A stretch of DNA of 64,000 bases, from positions 52,857,108-52,921,107 of the forward strand of contig OY754467.1 in NCBI GenBank assembly GCA_963575645.1, written 5' to 3'. The position numbers were made by a program, and so were the translations under genes. This DNA is from Xanthostigma xanthostigma. Taxonomy: Eukaryota > Arthropoda > Insecta > Raphidioptera > Raphidiidae. Shown in pieces: positions 30,147 to 42,671 of the stretch (position 1 is the first letter of the stretch; the number at the start of each line of letters is the position of its first letter). The notes under the pieces are model-generated. The model saw only the letters and a program-made list of their open reading frames with translations, did not search any database and was not told the DNA's origin.

Positions 30147-30772
30147 TAGCGGCCCTGTACGTGCTTCGCTACGTATAAAGTGAAATAATAAAAAAAATTA
30201 ATTGGAACATCAAATTCATTTATTCAAATAAAAAATTATTTTATTAATCGCTAGCTATTTTCAAATATACATGTGCGTATATGTGTGTATGGAAATATAT
30301 ATGACTGCATACGTCAATATATATAAAAATGTCATTAAATAATTCATTTTTAAATCGACGTGCTTCCATCTGTTACAAAAGAATAAAACACCCGTATGCA
30401 CACAATATGTTTTTTCAAATAAAGGAACACACATATATACATGTAATTCACTTCAACAGTTCAAAACTTACCGTTTGTGTAAATGCGTTTGACAATTTAA
30501 TTAAAAAAAAGCCTGTAAACGATATGAAACACCGACGGCTCGCTAAAAAAACTGAGAAAAGTACACGCACACATATACATAGTACATTTGAATTCATTTG
30601 TTACAAACAATGTGATAAATGAAGAACCGCTCGACCGATTTTGTGCAAACTTCACGTAAACCATCTACTAAATAGTCCGAATAAAGCCTAAACATTTGGT
30701 TTGGATAGGTGAGCCCGTTCTTGAGTTATAAAATTACAACGAAAAGTGGCATTGATTTTTATAGATATAGAT
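30147..30772 (-). mobile_element. Helitron-like element with GGGCCGCTAG end
   Basis: Read on the minus strand it starts TCTATATCTATAAAAATCAA, contains AAATCGGTCGAGCGGTTCTT and ends TACGTAGCGAAGCACGTACA then GGGCCGCTAG. TC start and CTAG end suit a Helitron. The same 3' end is found at 61250-61303. The 97-codon frame inside (30329-30622, +) has no known domain. Confidence 0.55.
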
Positions 30773-32260
30773 TTTCTGTAATTATTTATACGACAAAATT
30801 AAGCAGTAATTTTTTAACTTGGGTGATACACCCTGTATAATCTGATATAATAAAAGTTTATAATTATTACAAATGGACTTTGAAGATTAGAATGTTGCAT
30901 TTATGACTTTGATTCTTAACGGTTGATCTTCGGTTGTCAACAGATTAACGAATCAGTGTCAAGTAGTCAACTAAAAACTTTTACGGTCGTTGTTCTTCTG
31001 TCTTTGATGTACCTATGTCTTAAAAAATTAGAGTAGTTATAATTTTAAAAATAGTTCAGAGTACATTTTATATTTTGTGGACGCAAAAAATTAAAAATTG
31101 TGAAAATTTAACGATCACTAAGTACCTACTCAGTGACACTGATGTGATTGTTTAATAAAATGTGAACATAATATAATTGTAATTTTAAACGTGTTTAAAC
31201 AAATATAAAAATCGGCAAGTTGTTGATTGTTATATAGGAGAGTGAATTTTTGAAAAAAAAAACTTGTTTCAGTGTTCGCAATAATAGAATTGAAGTAACG
31301 ATTGTTCTTACCTTTGGAGTTAACCTTACATATTTTAATTGTTACTGCATGACAATCATGGTAAGTTTTTTGATTTTATTAATTAATGTAAATTAATTGA
31401 AATTAATCATACAGCCTGTGTTTGTATCTCAAAAATGAAAAATAGTATTAGAAGAATAATGAAAATGGTCATACAAAATAACAGACAACATATTTGCCAT
31501 TTTCTGACGTTTGTAAAAAGTGCACCATAATATAACATTTTTTGTAAGACTTTAAATCATAGTCACCAATTTCTCGTGTTTTTTAAGTTAATACTATATA
31601 TTATGACGCAATGTATTTATTAATGTCGTCGGTTGAATGGCGGGACTTAAAAAACAAAAACTTGAAAAACAAAATAGTGAGAATAGCGTCCTAGGACCTC
31701 TAAACGTCGAGATTTGACGAAAACTCGATTTTCGAAAATCGGGTTGAAAACAACAACTTTCAAATTTTTTATTTATTGATTCCGGGATGTTTTATAAATA
31801 AAATTCATCGTGATTTTCTCCCAAACGAGACCTGCGGCTCCCACCGAGCTAGACACGTGTCGATGTTTGTCTCTGGGCAAATCCACTGCTGACATCAAGA
31901 AATTTATTGATTTGCAACGTTTCATCCATATACCTATTTGGACCATATCAAGCTCTATCAATTATTAGATAATTTCAAAGCGTGTTCAAATAATTTCAAG
32001 CATCTTTAAAAAAAATTTACTTTGCTATCAATGTAAATTACATTTTTAAATAATTGTAATTAAAAAAGTTATGTGTTTTTTGTTAGACTTTAAATATTGG
32101 TTGGCGAATTTCTTGCGTCACATCTTGCAAACAAGTTTTTGTTTTAAAGAATACGAATTTGGAAGCGAAGTCCATCATTATATTTGGAAAGTGCAGTGTT
32201 CAATAAATTTGTAATTTATGCCTTACTTCGTTCTTCAATTTAGAATCAAGCTGAATTGCG
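30773..32260. other. Intergenic DNA, no gene seen
   Basis: AT-rich. Includes a GGGTGATACACCCTGTATAA remnant at about 30820, like the outer end of the inverted repeat at 49404-49912, and a hairpin TCGATTTTCGAAAATCG at about 31724. No credible exon found. Confidence 0.45.
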
Positions 32261-32261
32261 T

Positions 32262-32500
32262 TCGCGCGAATCCGGGACTATAGAACTAGACTTTCTTCAA
32301 GAAATAAGATATCGAATGGTAAATCCTCATCCATGAGTATCTAGTAAATTCAAATTGATTTTCACCCTGGCGAAACCAGGTTATTATAGATCTATGCTTT
32401 CTCCAAGAAATATATAGAATTGTAAAAACCGCGTTCAAATCCGTTCAGTAGCTTTCTTGATTTTTTGAGGACACACAAACAGACAACTCTTTTTTATATA
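32262..32500 (+). repeat. Non-LTR retrotransposon 3'-tail-like fragment
   Basis: Contains AAATCCGTTCAGTAGCTTTC and GAGGACACACAAACAGACAA followed by an AT tail, wording typical of 3' ends of insect RTE/CR1-like LINEs. No coding remains. Confidence 0.45.
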
Positions 32501-32837
32501 TTATCAGTATTGAATTGATAATAATTTGGTATACGTTTTTATCTGATTACAAAACTCTAAATTCGAAACACAGTAAAATTGTCTTTGGTAGAAGTAACAA
32601 TTTACTCTATAAATTATTCATACAAACCAAGAATTTACTGAACTTACAGTATATTCGGTAATGTCAGGTATAACAATGGCTGTCTGGTTAATTTCATTGA
32701 AGGTGAAATGAATTTAGTCTTATGTAGTTCAAAATTGTTCGAGGCCAAGGTTAAAAATATTATTTTTTCATTTTTTTAAAACACTTATGTGTGTAACTTT
32801 TATACGAATATTAAGAGCACTGTAGTTGAAACAAAAA

Positions 32838-32962
32838 TAAAAAATAAAGAATAGCTACTTCTTACCACAACAGTTTTAAACTCAGTTTAGTGTTTGCTGA
32901 AGATGTACATCCGCTAATAAAACTGTTGTGGTAAGAAGCAACTATTCTTTATTTTTTTATGA
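32838..32962. mobile_element. Fold-back MITE (CTTACCACAACAGTTTTA family)
   Basis: TACTTCTTACCACAACAGTT at about 32860 is mirrored by AACTGTTGTGGTAAGAAGCA at 32922, within AAATAAAGAATAG arms. A longer relative is at 57086-57265. Both carry GATGTACATCCGCTAATAAA near the right arm. Confidence 0.65.
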
Positions 32963-33367
32963 GTGTAACTTTTGTTGGTACTAAAATAGAATGAAAATGA
33001 CTGAAAGGTCGCTAAAAATTAATATGTTAAGAATTGTGAGCAAATTGTTAATATAATAATGATGCTGCTGTTTTTCTTTTCCTCCTTCCGGCAATTCCCC
33101 AGTAGTCTTGTGGATTTGTTGAAATTAGGAGTCGAGCGTGTACTGCGACAATAAACGCAAGGTTTTTATATGTTTCTGAATATAGATTTTGGATGTGAAA
33201 TAAAAATACTTTCGTAGTGTGTAGTGTAAACAACATGTCACTGTTTATCGGACGGCGTTCATACAGTTCGGTAGTCGCCGGATGAATTGTAAAGCTTTGC
33301 CCACCTACAAACTGGTACGAAGATTTTGCGTAGGTTTCCCTTCTGTAGTGTGTAGTGTACTCTAGAG

Positions 33368-33973
33368 CAGTGATAGCGAACCTATGATCCGCGGGTCAGA
33401 CACTGACCCACGCAGCCTTTTAAAATGGCCCACGTGTTTATTTCATATATCATCATGCTTATAGAAAAAAATATGCTGAATCCAATGAGCACAAACAAAC
33501 GCCTGTATGTCTTTTGGTTTATAGTTTTCAGAAAATCATATAAAACCTCCGAATGGCCGTAGTTTCCAAACTAAAAGAGATACAGAATTTTGCTTACGCT
33601 CATTGAATTCAGCGTATTTTCTTCTATAAGCATTCTCAATTACAAAAGTATATATTAAACAATTAGATTTTTGCAATTTTTTCAAGGCATATCCCTTTAA
33701 AAAGATGCGATTTTTGATGAAAACCGAAATCTTACGGAACTTTGGCAAAATCATCATTCTTGTAGAAAAAAACACGCTGAATCAAGCATGGTGGTAAAAC
33801 GTCCTGTGTCGTCCAAAAAAAGTTTCGAACTAAAAAAAAAAATAGTAGGTATTTAACCACCCCCCTTCTCTCTTTACAAGTAACGCTACTGACATAGTGG
33901 CCCACGAACTAATACTAAAAAAAAATAATTAACAAAATCTGACCCGCTTCTCCAAAAAGGTTTGCCATCACTG
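33368..33973. mobile_element. hAT-type element with CTCTAGAG target duplication
   Basis: Ends CAGTGATAGCGAACCT and AGGTTTGCCATCACTG are inverse with few mismatches. Both flanks are CTCTAGAG (33360-33367 and 33974-33981), an exact 8-bp duplication. The internal part has GCGGGTCAGACACTGACCC and the GCTGAATC/GATTCAGCG modules also seen at 26.3-26.8 kb. It is 606 bp with no transposase frame. A clear non-autonomous hAT. Confidence 0.87.
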
Positions 33974-33981
33974 CTCTAGAG

Positions 33982-35490
33982 TCTAGACGATCTTATAAGT
34001 AATCTTCTGAGCGTTACGACACACACGATTATTTTTTACATTCTAAAAGAAAAATAAGGACATTGTGCATTTAGATTTTGAGCTGTATATTTTCCCAAAA
34101 TTTTAAATTCACCGTGGAAAGAAGATTTAGAGAAACCACTTTAAAAATGTACCAGGGGTCTGAAATTTATTGTACGCCACTGTTTGTAACCTGTCAGTCA
34201 TGTATTTATATAGTCAATTGTGGAAAGTGCAAATTGTATTATGCAGAAAACTATGTACTTAATAATAAATTATTATATCAGCATTTAAAATGCAGAACAT
34301 ATCATTTTAGCTTCATATTGTGTCAGCAGTTATATGCTTCCGCAGTAAATTTTACAGAGGCGGAAATTTGACTGCTTAGAAGTCAGAAAAACTTTGATAA
34401 TTACCAAGAAATACGTCATGTAAATAAACGCTGATTTTTATAAAACATATGTTTGACCCATGATCGTCGAATATAGATTATGTGGCCGCTTCACATGATC
34501 GTCAAATGTTCGAGACTGTAAGGAGTTCAAGATCTGGTCGAAGAGGACGACAGTTATCGACCAGGTTCCAATCCGAGTAGAAGGAAGAGCCTTGTTGACA
34601 ATGTCGATAATGTTTTAATAAAATCAATGAAATAACGTTCCAATAAATTTAAAATTATCATAAGAATCAGAATACAAGTGTTAATGATCTGTAATCCTTG
34701 CGTAAAAATGATAATAATTTTCGAAACAATATATTTATGCTATATACCTAAAAATATTTGTAGATTTGTATATATTGTATTAGTATTTAAATAGACAAGC
34801 AATATATGCATGTGTTGCAAGCTTCTTTAATGTCATTGAAATAAAATTATACATTCAAAATAAACATTAATTTTTAAAACACAACACGTTTGTAAAGCGC
34901 TGTATTACTGCGCCAACGAACTATAAGAATAACTTCCTATCTGTTTTTATTAATAGTTCGAATTATTTTTTTGTATTTTAGAGCATCTCTTATCCAAACA
35001 GTTTTCAAACAAAACAAATTATGTTGTTTATATTCCAACGGTTCTTCGCATGAACACAATTATTACGATTATGCAAAGAATTTGCGATAAACATATTGTA
35101 GACTATAAACACTACAATTATCTAAGAAGTTCAAAGGCATAAATTAGTTACAACTTGAATTAACATAATTATTATAACCCATAAGTAAGTATTCACAATG
35201 CATATGGTAATTGTTACCTTGGTGAATGTTCGGGGTTACGCTTCATTTGTTCGCTTAGTGAGTGATCATTTGACTTAAAAAATCGGATCCGAAGCACGAT
35301 ATAAGGGTTGCGTATCAAAATGGTAAAAAATGTAATCCTTATAATGAAGAATCCGTAGTTTGCTCGTCCGTATGTTTCTGACAAGGTTCTAAATTCTAAA
35401 CGGTTAAACTTAGAAACTTAAAATTTAGTATAGGTTTAGGAAACATTAGATAAATATTTATTCATTCAAGACCAATAATAAATTGAAGTT
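33982..35490. other. Intergenic DNA, no gene seen
   Basis: Holds a 97-codon frame (34078-34371, +) with several cysteines but no domain I know and no splice context. Otherwise AT-rich with no bounded repeats. Confidence 0.45.
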
Positions 35491-35496
35491 TAGAAT

Positions 35497-35668
35497 CTAT
35501 ACTAATATATAGAGCTGAAGAGTTTGTTTGTTTGTTTGGTTGAACGCGCTAATCTCAGAAACTACTGGTTCGAATTGAAAAAAAATTTTTTTGTTGGATA
35601 GCCCATTTATCGAGGAAGGCTATAGGCTATATAATATCACGCTACTACCAATTGGAGCGGAACATCAA
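35497..35668 (+). mobile_element. Helitron-like 5' fragment
   Basis: Starts TCTATACTAATATATAGAGC and runs through GAACGCGCTAATCTCAGAAA to GGAGCGGAACATCAAT, where family similarity ends. The 3' hairpin half is missing. Confidence 0.65.
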
Positions 35669-36417
35669 TAAGTCGTATATTAACAAGAGTAACGCGGTCT
35701 GCAGATATTTGAGGGGTTGTTTAAGAAGAAAAAAATGAGTCTTTTGCGGTCAATAATGTGAAAAAATTATGGAAGCTAGATGCGAATGGAGGCTTGTGCT
35801 TGTACAGTCTGTTGAAAAACTACAAACTCGCAACTCAACAAAACTAGAATAACAACAACAACTTGACAATAGCGTACTCGACTATACTTTAAAGCAGGAA
35901 AGCGACAAGTGACAAAGGCAACGAGCCATCACGGCCAATCACCGATGAGCGCACGTTCCGTGCAGGTATAGCTGGGAGGTGGTGGGAGTCTCAACGGCTC
36001 TAAAATGTGCTGTTTGTGACTAACTTCCGAACCTTTTAGATCCGTGGCGCGTACTATACAAAAACTGTAATTATGCGGTCACCATCTAAGGTCATTGTCA
36101 AATAAGATTTTTTGACATTGCTTCTGTAACCCATACAAGATTACTGGAAAACTTATTTAGCGAATGATGATGTACGGAAGTCTCGACACATGAGTATGTT
36201 CACGCTTGATCGGCTTTTTTTGTTAAAATTGTTTGATGTTTTTAGGCTTTCAGTATTATAGCCACTTAATAATGTAAAATGTAAACAGACCTCTAATATA
36301 TATATTTACTTTCCTTAAGGGAGTGTTCATTTGCCAAGGCTAACCACTTTGTTAACAATATATTCTGTTTATCTTCCTTGAGATTGTACTTTCATACCTA
36401 ATTGTGCTATGAAAATA

Positions 36418-36848
36418 CAGTGGACCCTCGGTAATCCGACCCCTGTCTAATCCGGCACCCCCTGTAATCCGACATGGTCTATAATTTATTATTGAATATT
36501 TTTTTTTGACAATCTTCGCTAATGCATGACTGAACAAGTTATAACTTGTACGCACCACCACTATTGTGCTCGACGCGTAGGGTATTGTTTTGATTCTGAT
36601 TGCTTAGTTTGAATTTGGAGTTTGAAGAAGATAGCGGTGCGGTCTAGCGTGTGTTCATTGTTTACTGTTTATTCATTGTGTATTACGTATTCGTACCTAG
36701 TAATGTCGTCACAAGCTCAGAAGCAAAAGCACAAAACACTGACAATTAAAAAAAAAAGTGATATTTTAGGCAGTACTCTATAATCCGACAAATTCGATAG
36801 TCCGACACTGCCCTGCAAAATGTTTGTCGGATTACCGGGGGTTCACTG
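36418..36848 (+). mobile_element. pogo/Tigger-type deletion derivative
   Basis: Ends CAGTGGACCCTCGGTAATCC and its inverse (GGATTACCGGGGGTTCACTG) are flanked by TA (36416-36417 and 36849-36850). The CAGTG..CC(T/C)CGGTAATCCGAC ends are typical of the pogo/Tigger group of Tc1/mariner elements. The right end repeats the AATCCGACA motif twice, like the left. At 431 bp it has lost nearly all of its transposase; only the start is left (36703-36783). Confidence 0.85.
36703..36783 (+). pseudogene. Residual N-terminus of a Tigger-like transposase
   Basis: The 26-codon frame begins MSSQAQKQKHKTLTIKKKSD and then runs into the right terminal repeat and stops. A short basic leader followed by K-T-L-T-I-K-K-K-x-D-I-L is how CENP-B-like/Tigger DNA-binding domains begin. 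The helix-turn-helix, DDE domain and all later parts are deleted. It is a remnant, not a functional gene. Confidence 0.6.
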
Positions 36849-36967
36849 TACACCTATAGTACATATAACGTGATATGCATCCCCAGAATATTGACATCGG
36901 ATTTATATTGTTGAGTCATATAAAAATGCAGTCGATTAAGGCTAGATGTGAATAATTAAAGTATATA

Positions 36968-37198
36968 CTAGCGGTCCCGCCCGGTTTCACGCGAGTGCAA
37001 AAAAACGAATGGGGGGAGGGACATGAGTACGCGCGTTCATCTTAGTTTACCAAGATGAATGTTGTGTCCAAATTTCATGATGATCGGAGTTACCGTTCAA
37101 AAGTTTTTGTCGGCGGACAAATTTTCAGTTATATTTTGCAACATTTTTTATTGATGCTCCGCTCCTATTAGTCGTAGCGTGATATTATATAGCCTTTA
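36968..37198 (-). mobile_element. Helitron-like 3' fragment, reverse orientation
   Basis: On the minus strand it runs from about GGCTATATAATATCACGCTA to the 3' hairpin and GGGACCGCTAG at 36968. The 5' end is missing. Confidence 0.65.
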
Positions 37199-39254
37199 AC
37201 TTAAACCACTTAAACACTGGGTGTTCTAAATCGCTACCTGGAATCACTGTTTGCTGGATGTATATCCAGATCATGCGTACTTATATGTTTACTTCTGTAG
37301 TGTGTAGTACAAACTACACACTTATCTTTTTTTAACAAATCGCAATGTGTATTGTAATATAAAAGCAATATTTCAAATTTTGACGTCTGGCCTTAATTAC
37401 TCTGGGTAAGACGTTTGTTAAGGGAGTGTTGATTAACATGTCAAGGTTAAATATTTATTCTTTAAGAATTATAATAATCATCTACAGAGAGGCTATTTAC
37501 TGATTTGTAAAGCAATAAATTATAGTCTGTAGTATTGTTTTAACTTTATAATAGAAAAAAAAATGGGAAAATATTTTTGCTCCAGCTACATATATTTTAG
37601 CTTTGTATCACCTCTGATGTACCTAATCGAGCTGGTGGGCATTTCTACCCGACTGAATTTGTAGAAAGGTAAATTTTCAATGCAAAAAAAAGGAATCAAC
37701 AACCTCGCTGGGAAATTCGGATCCTAATTTCCATCGCTGAATATTTGAAATTAACAAAAAATAAGAAAAAAATAATTCTATCGCTTGAAATTTTGGTTAC
37801 TACTTTTTAAAAAATGTTTAAAGCCGCAGCGATTTTTTTTTTTATTTGCGGGGTGACTCAGTGTCTCTGTATCCGAGTTGTTCAACGAGCTGTCCATTTT
37901 TTGCAAAAATAATCTGCCTTCTTACAAAATGTCAATCAGTAGAAACTCATATATGGTGAAATGTTCACCAGCCCCCCTACAAACGTAATATTATAACAAC
38001 ATTTTCCAGGAAGTTTATAGATAATCGCAAAAAAATAACAAAAAAAAATTGTTCTTAACAAAATACTGAATGCGTTTCAGCGAATTTCAATAGAGTTCTA
38101 CTCTGATACTAGAGAAAGTGAATAAAAACTAAACTAAAGCGATCCGTCAAGAATTGCGACCTGTACATTGTACAGCTCGGACGCACCTACGTACAGACCA
38201 ATCAGTAACTGCTGTTTGCGATTTTCAATTACAATTTTCGGACATATTATGAAACTCGAATCAATCTAAAAATGGTTCCATTTTATAGAACACAATATCT
38301 CCTTTTCGATAAAACTACAATTTGAATGAATTTCCTGTGAAATTAATTATTTGCATTAGCGAAGCAGCTTTGGTTTCACAAAGCACATATTGCCATTGGC
38401 GGTGTGTGCAGTATATAGATTATAGACGCTAAATAACTGAGGTCATCGACGTCATGAGAATATAAACACTGTTAAATTGTTGATGCAAAAATGCACACGG
38501 ATATTGTTATTTATTGAGCAATTTTTTTCAAATTGGAACGAAGAATATAAAATAAGAGGGTATTTATCGTGAAGAGAAAAAAAACGGTATTTATTTATAG
38601 AGGATATCAATTCTCATGAGCCTACAAGATTGTCGTAGAAGTGACCCAAGACAGGTCAATTTAAGTCAGCAAGAGTTCGTTTTATCTAGTTGAATTAAAA
38701 AAATGAAAAAAAATATAAGTATAAACACGCCAATAATTTCTCATAATGATATGGAAAAGCGTCATTGATAACTGATTTTGCTATTTTAAGAAATTATCAT
38801 TGCTCCATTTAAAATTTTGCACTCTTTTAGTGGATGATATAACATCACACTCTAGTTTAGAGGCCATTAACAGTGCAACGGCAACTAAGAGTCCAAGAGT
38901 CAATAGCTTCGAAGATTATGATATCGGTGAATATTAAATTTAGACTTGGGCAAAACAATTTCGAAAATGGAACGGATTATGTGGAACATTTTCTTTGTTG
39001 AGCGAATAACGTTTTCGGGAAACATGTTCGCAGATCTATCTCGTCCCATTGGCACCTTTGCGTTGAAGGGAAAAAAATGATATTGTGGTCGGCTGGTCTG
39101 GAGAACGTCTCGTTCACTTGTTTCACAGTGGATACTCGAACGATCTTAGTGAATACTCCGCGGAATCAACACCGAGTTTATCCAAACTTGTTATGTAGCC
39201 GACAAAAATCGAACAACGGAAAACATTTTCTTAAAAATAATTTTGTTTAAAAGA
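37199..39254. other. Intergenic DNA, no gene seen
   Basis: AT-rich. GTAGTGTGTAGTACAAACTACACAC near 37296 resembles GTAGTGTGTAGTGTA at about 33196 and 33344. AGATTATAGACGC...AACTGAGGTCATC near 38416 resembles 54627. No gene recognised. Confidence 0.45.
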
Positions 39255-39458
39255 AGTATTCGCAACCCAAAGGAATGGTGAGACCTCTGGTGAGAAATGC
39301 GCCGAACTGTCCTAAGGGGGGTTTCTGACAGGTAAACATCATGCTTTTCTATATCAATGTTTATTCCTCCATAGTTTACCTGTCAAAAACCCACCTTAGG
39401 ACAGTTCGGCGCATTTCCCACCAGAGGTCTCACCATTCCTTTAGGTTCCGAATAGTAT
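39255..39458. mobile_element. Palindromic MITE (GGAACCCAAAGGAATGG family), short form
   Basis: Ends AGTATTCGCAACCCAAAGGA and its near inverse. The arms include GAGAAATGCGCCGAACTGTC and GTTTCTGACAGGTAAAC. Loop about 35 bp. The same palindrome forms the core of the composites at 13538-13889 and 63578-64000. Confidence 0.72.
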
Positions 39459-41258
39459 CAAAATTACAAATATAAGATTCACGAAGTCTGCAACCACGAG
39501 ACCTAGCTCGAGCGTAGCGGTGGACTGATATCTGTCGCATGAACCAATATGGCGTCAGCAACTGGGTAACGCATACGCGTTCATGACTTCCATTTGTGTA
39601 GTTAAACAACTTTGGTAGCTATGGCGAAGTTTTCACAGGTAGTGATAACAACGCCATCTCGCGTGCGCCAGAAAACGGTCCGTCTCGAAACACGACAAGT
39701 AAAAGAAGCTGGGTCTCCTTGCTACAGACTTCATGATAAGATCTAAGAGCAATTGATGTTTTCTACATAATATCAAATACTCATTTATAAGTTCTAAATC
39801 AAAAACTGCCCAAAAAAGCGTATTCTTATAATAAATATACAATAAAAAATTACGTTTGTAACTTTTGTAATTGTAAATACAAAATGTGGTGTAACAAAGT
39901 TCAAATGCTGACAGTGGTTATGGCTTTTTTTTGTACACAGAATGTTTTATGAAAAAGTTTACACATCAAATTTATATTATTTATAAATGTTCGGACTCTG
40001 GTACAAGATTCAGTGCTAAATCTCTTTCTCAAACTCGAGCATAAGTTAGAAGTAGAAGTTCAAAAAATCTGTAACATTTTGTAAAACCATTTAATTTTTT
40101 AATTGTCGCTGTTTTTAATATGGTAGACTTCTTACTAATTAAAAACGATTAAAACAGCTGAGTAGCATTTATTATTTCTTTTTTAATTATACATATCTAG
40201 TACCTACATAATAAGTATGCAATTAAACCAGATAATTATAAATTATTGTCAAAATGGATATTCTTAATGTATGTTTCCTCAGAAAAAATTACAATTTTAA
40301 CCTTGGCCTTGGTCGAAAGAGTGCGATTTTCTATAATGATGTTTATATTAATCTTATTTAATGTAAGAAGATAATTTACTGCTGAAATGATCACATTGTT
40401 TCTAATTCATTCAAATAAATTGTTAGTGTGTTTGCCATACGGCAGATACACTATTGACGTTGGTCGGATGACGAGACCTAGGAGTCGTACGATACTTTCT
40501 CGACGGTTAATAACCTCTGGAACAGTTTGGCATCATTTTTGGAAATGTTTATATACACTCAAGTGCAACAAAAAACGTTCATAGTAAAATTTCAAATATT
40601 TCGAATCTTAGGCTTTCTTATTATTGTCCAGTTTTAATAATATATCATGTCCGTCCATCTGTCCATCCGTCTGCCATAGCTTTATAACTGCGCCGTCTTT
40701 CCATCAATTTGGATGAAATTTTGCAGGTAGGTGAACCGTCATTGCATGAGGTATCGTTGAACAGGTCTTTAAAAATACAATAAAATTTCTTAAGTCATTT
40801 TTTTCGTAGGTGAATATAATAATGTTGTTTATATTTTGTACAAAAACAAATTTAAGTTCACGTAATAAAGCCATAATGACGGTATTAGTAAACACGTTAT
40901 ATTGTCGGCAGGGTTTGGCATTGCGACCTGAGTTTTTTTTTTGAGAGCTATTTTTAAGACATTGTTGGATTTCATAATTGTAGAACAGAATGAATTTAAA
41001 ACTTAATTATCAAAATATTCCTTCACATGTAAATCTCACGTGTAACATTAATTGCGTTGTTTGTTAATTTCTTTCAAATAAAAAAATACAAGGTAGAGGT
41101 AAATTATTTTAAGAAGAGAGTACCTGCATACACCTGCGCACAATATTTTAAAAATAAAAAAAATCAGCTGTTCTTTTGTTTTGTAGATCTGTCAGAAAAA
41201 ACTAGTTATAAGCATGCTTTGATTAATTTTTACATGACTTGGAACATATTTATGTAGG
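39459..41258. other. Intergenic DNA, no gene seen
   Basis: AT-rich with chance frames of up to 69 codons. A CCGTCCATCTGTCCATCCGTCTGCC stretch near 40651 looks like a fragment of a dispersed repeat. No exon recognised. Confidence 0.45.
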
Positions 41259-41393
41259 TAACCATAGCAAATATCATATTGAATATTAGCCATTACTCGC
41301 GTCACCTCACGCGATATCAAAAATTTTATTTTCTTTATTATATCAAATGTCAATTATTTTGAAGTTTGAATGGTTCCGTCGCCTAATTAGCTG
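41259..41393 (-). repeat. Family X fragment interrupted by element Q
   Basis: Inverse of 28590-28720 (AGGTAACCATAGCAAATATC and CGCGTCACCTCACGCGATAT), ending in GTCGCCTAATTAGCTG, exactly where element Q copy d begins. This indicates Q inserted into X. Confidence 0.55.
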
Positions 41394-41394
41394 T

Positions 41395-42070
41395 TTTTTG
41401 ACGTGATAACGTCTTATAAATTGATGAATCACCAATCTTATAAATTGATAAAACACCGGCTGCATGCACGAAAAAGTGTAACGTTCCTAAATCCTAACGT
41501 TCCTAACGTTCGTAACGCGTAACGCGTAACGTTCCGCTTGACCCTGTGCGTGCTTTTTGCTAATTTCTCGCTCAATTTAAATCAGATCGGTTTGAAACCA
41601 GTCTTAAACGAAAGAGGAGAACATTTTACATAGATTTCGTATAACAGAATTTGCCTAAACAGTTTTTTTATACAAATTTATATAGAAAAATAGCTGTATA
41701 AATGCAATGTTGTCTAATGCATGGCGCGACGCGGTCGGTCGTCTTTGTTTGCCGTACATGGAAATTAGAAGATGACGTATGTCTTGTCTTAACATGAAAA
41801 CGGCTGCATTTCTAATGTTTAATTCAATTTTTTTACATTAGTATTTTGTGAAATGCAACGCCTTCTAAGTTAAGTATTGGAATAACTAATTATTATTAGA
41901 ACATAATACTTTGACAGTTGCAAACGTCACTTTTGACATTTCTTATCATTCCGACACCAAGGATAAGCGGATTGAAACCAAATTTTGGGAGGTTTAGGTT
42001 ATGTATTACGGAATACGTTATCACGTAAAACTATCGTCCGTAAACCGACTTTACAGACAACAAATTTTTT
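41395..42070 (-). mobile_element. Element family Q, copy d, longest
   Basis: Minus-strand copy starting (plus sense) TTTTTGACGTGATAACGTCT and ending CCGACTTTACAGACAACAAA. At 676 bp it is the longest of four copies. A tandem run of CTAACGTTC/CGTAACG units (41489-41535) enlarges the block before the conserved ACCCTGTGCGTGC motif. Confidence 0.7.
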
Positions 42071-42663
42071 TTAAATACCTACATTAAAAATCCAATTGTA
42101 ACCACTTCTCAGATTTGATCATGTGGCAATTTGGACTAGAGGAGTCACTAGACACTAGATATAAAAACTATTTCAAGCGTGTAATTAATAGCTAAATTAC
42201 TCGTATATTTATTAAATTGTGTTAAATTGTTTATTGCTATTGCGTTGTTTCCTTACAGCGAGCTCTGTTGATATTTTTGAAAGAAAAAGTAGATTTTTTT
42301 AATAAAAATGTTAATACTTAACTTTCAATCGGAAATTATATTTAAGTGCATTGACCGAAATCCGGAAATTATATAGATTAAGGTTAACATGGTGAACCTG
42401 TTCTGCTTATTGTCTGTTCATAGAGAAGTTAAACGGAGTGCGTTTATGCAATTAATTATTAAATTATTTCAATCATACTTTTTTACTTTCCCTATATGTA
42501 CGGGAAATCACAAAAAATCAATTTCGGGTTTTTGGTAAATTTACACGCTTTCTTGAAGCTAAAAAGGTGGATTTTAAAGATGTCAGTTTGTTTACAATTT
42601 GTCTGTCTGTCTCATTTTTGAAAATGTTGAACCTTGATATTTTCTTACTTGTATAGGTACAAG
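42071..42663. other. Intergenic DNA, no gene seen
   Basis: AT-rich with nothing recognisable. Confidence 0.4.
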
Positions 42664-42671
42664 TATCTACT

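Noticed and set aside
33048-33236. Minus frame with NPQDYWGIAGRRKRK
   Set aside because: Looked briefly like a retroelement motif, but there is no surrounding coding or LTR structure.
34078-34371. 97-codon cysteine-containing frame
   Set aside because: No recognisable zinc-finger spacing, no splice context, AT-rich codons.
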